NCBI GenBank assembly: GCA_900321535.1
Contig: ONWJ01000206.1
Coordinates: 1-5,937, forward strand
Direction: 5' to 3'
DNA length: 5,937 nucleotides
Origin: an uncultured Erysipelotrichaceae bacterium
GTDB taxonomy: Bacteria > Bacillota_I > Bacilli_A > RFN20 > CAG-826
Positions within the stretch are counted from its first letter, which is position 1, and every line of letters begins with the position of its first letter. Of the stretch, positions 5,842 through 5,937 are shown piece by piece. The position numbers were made by a program, and so were the translations under genes. Below the pieces are notes generated by a model. It made no database searches, had not been told where the DNA came from, and saw only the letters and a list, made by a program, of their open reading frames with translations.

Positions 5842-5907
5842 ATCAAATACCCATCAAACATTTATCAAATACCCATCAAATATTTATCAAATACCCATCA
5901 AATACTT
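5842..5907. repeat. Six tandem 11-bp direct repeats, alternating two forms
   Basis: Six units start at 5842, 5853, 5864, 5875, 5886 and 5897 without any gap. Units 1, 3 and 5 are identical (ATCAAATACCC). Units 2, 4 and 6 are ATCAAACATTT, ATCAAATATTT and ATCAAATACTT, so the array reads as three copies of a 22-bp dimer. All six share ATCAAA. The block lies 40 bases upstream of the candidate flavoredoxin promoter. A period of 11 bp places each unit on about the same face of the helix. It may be an array of protein-binding sites or a small unstable tandem repeat. The remaining 30 bases to the window edge show nothing I can assign. Confidence 0.9.
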
Positions 5908-5937
5908 TTTCTTCGATGAAATGTGTGTTTTTTAGAA

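Noticed and set aside
5751..5861. N-terminal membrane extension of the flavoredoxin protein
   Set aside because: The frame is open, but the extension overlaps a good promoter, lacks a ribosome-binding site and is not a family feature; ATG 5750 with GAGG at 8 bases is better.
5842..5907. CRISPR array
   Set aside because: Units are 11 bp and contiguous, with no spacers and no cas genes.

Overview
The window looks like chromosomal DNA from a strictly anaerobic, low-to-moderate GC Gram-positive-type bacterium (Bacillota, perhaps one of the gut lineages near Erysipelotrichales, RF39 or Mollicutes; this placement is inference). The reasons are an oxygen-sensitive class III ribonucleotide reductase with its radical-SAM activase, an ECF-type vitamin transporter subunit, a tetrahydrofolate (THF) riboswitch of the Firmicute type, GGAG/GAGG ribosome-binding sites, and a flavoredoxin-like protein. 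Two genes end in TGA at the length expected for their families, so the standard bacterial code is used and not the Mycoplasma code.

Left part, + strand (1-2265): the 3' portion of nrdD, which enters from beyond the window edge and carries a redoxin-like domain fused to its C-terminus. A strong hairpin follows, then a thioredoxin-reductase-like flavoprotein (trxB). The TrxB homologue keeps its FAD and CxxC motifs but lacks the recognisable NADPH-binding residues.

Middle part, - strand (3792 down to 2267): a candidate promoter, a THF riboswitch with a readable translational switch, folT (folate ECF S component) and nrdG (activase of NrdD). folT and nrdG are 15 bp apart and look like one operon. 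It converges on nrdD-trxB with a single base between the trxB and nrdG stop codons. The two converging units form one functional theme: NrdG makes the glycyl radical in NrdD, NrdD makes dNTPs, the fused redoxin plus TrxB could re-reduce it, and imported folate supports dTMP and purine synthesis.

Right part, - strand (5937 down to 3822): an upstream set of six 11-bp direct repeats, a probable promoter, a flavoredoxin/flavin-reductase family protein, an AT-rich spacer with palindromes, and a GT4-family glycosyltransferase, possibly a glycolipid or polysaccharide enzyme. No tRNA, rRNA, CRISPR array, transposase or phage gene was seen. The most notable items are the THF riboswitch placed ahead of a folT-nrdG operon, the NrdD-redoxin fusion next to a TrxB lacking NADPH motifs, and the 11-bp repeat block.
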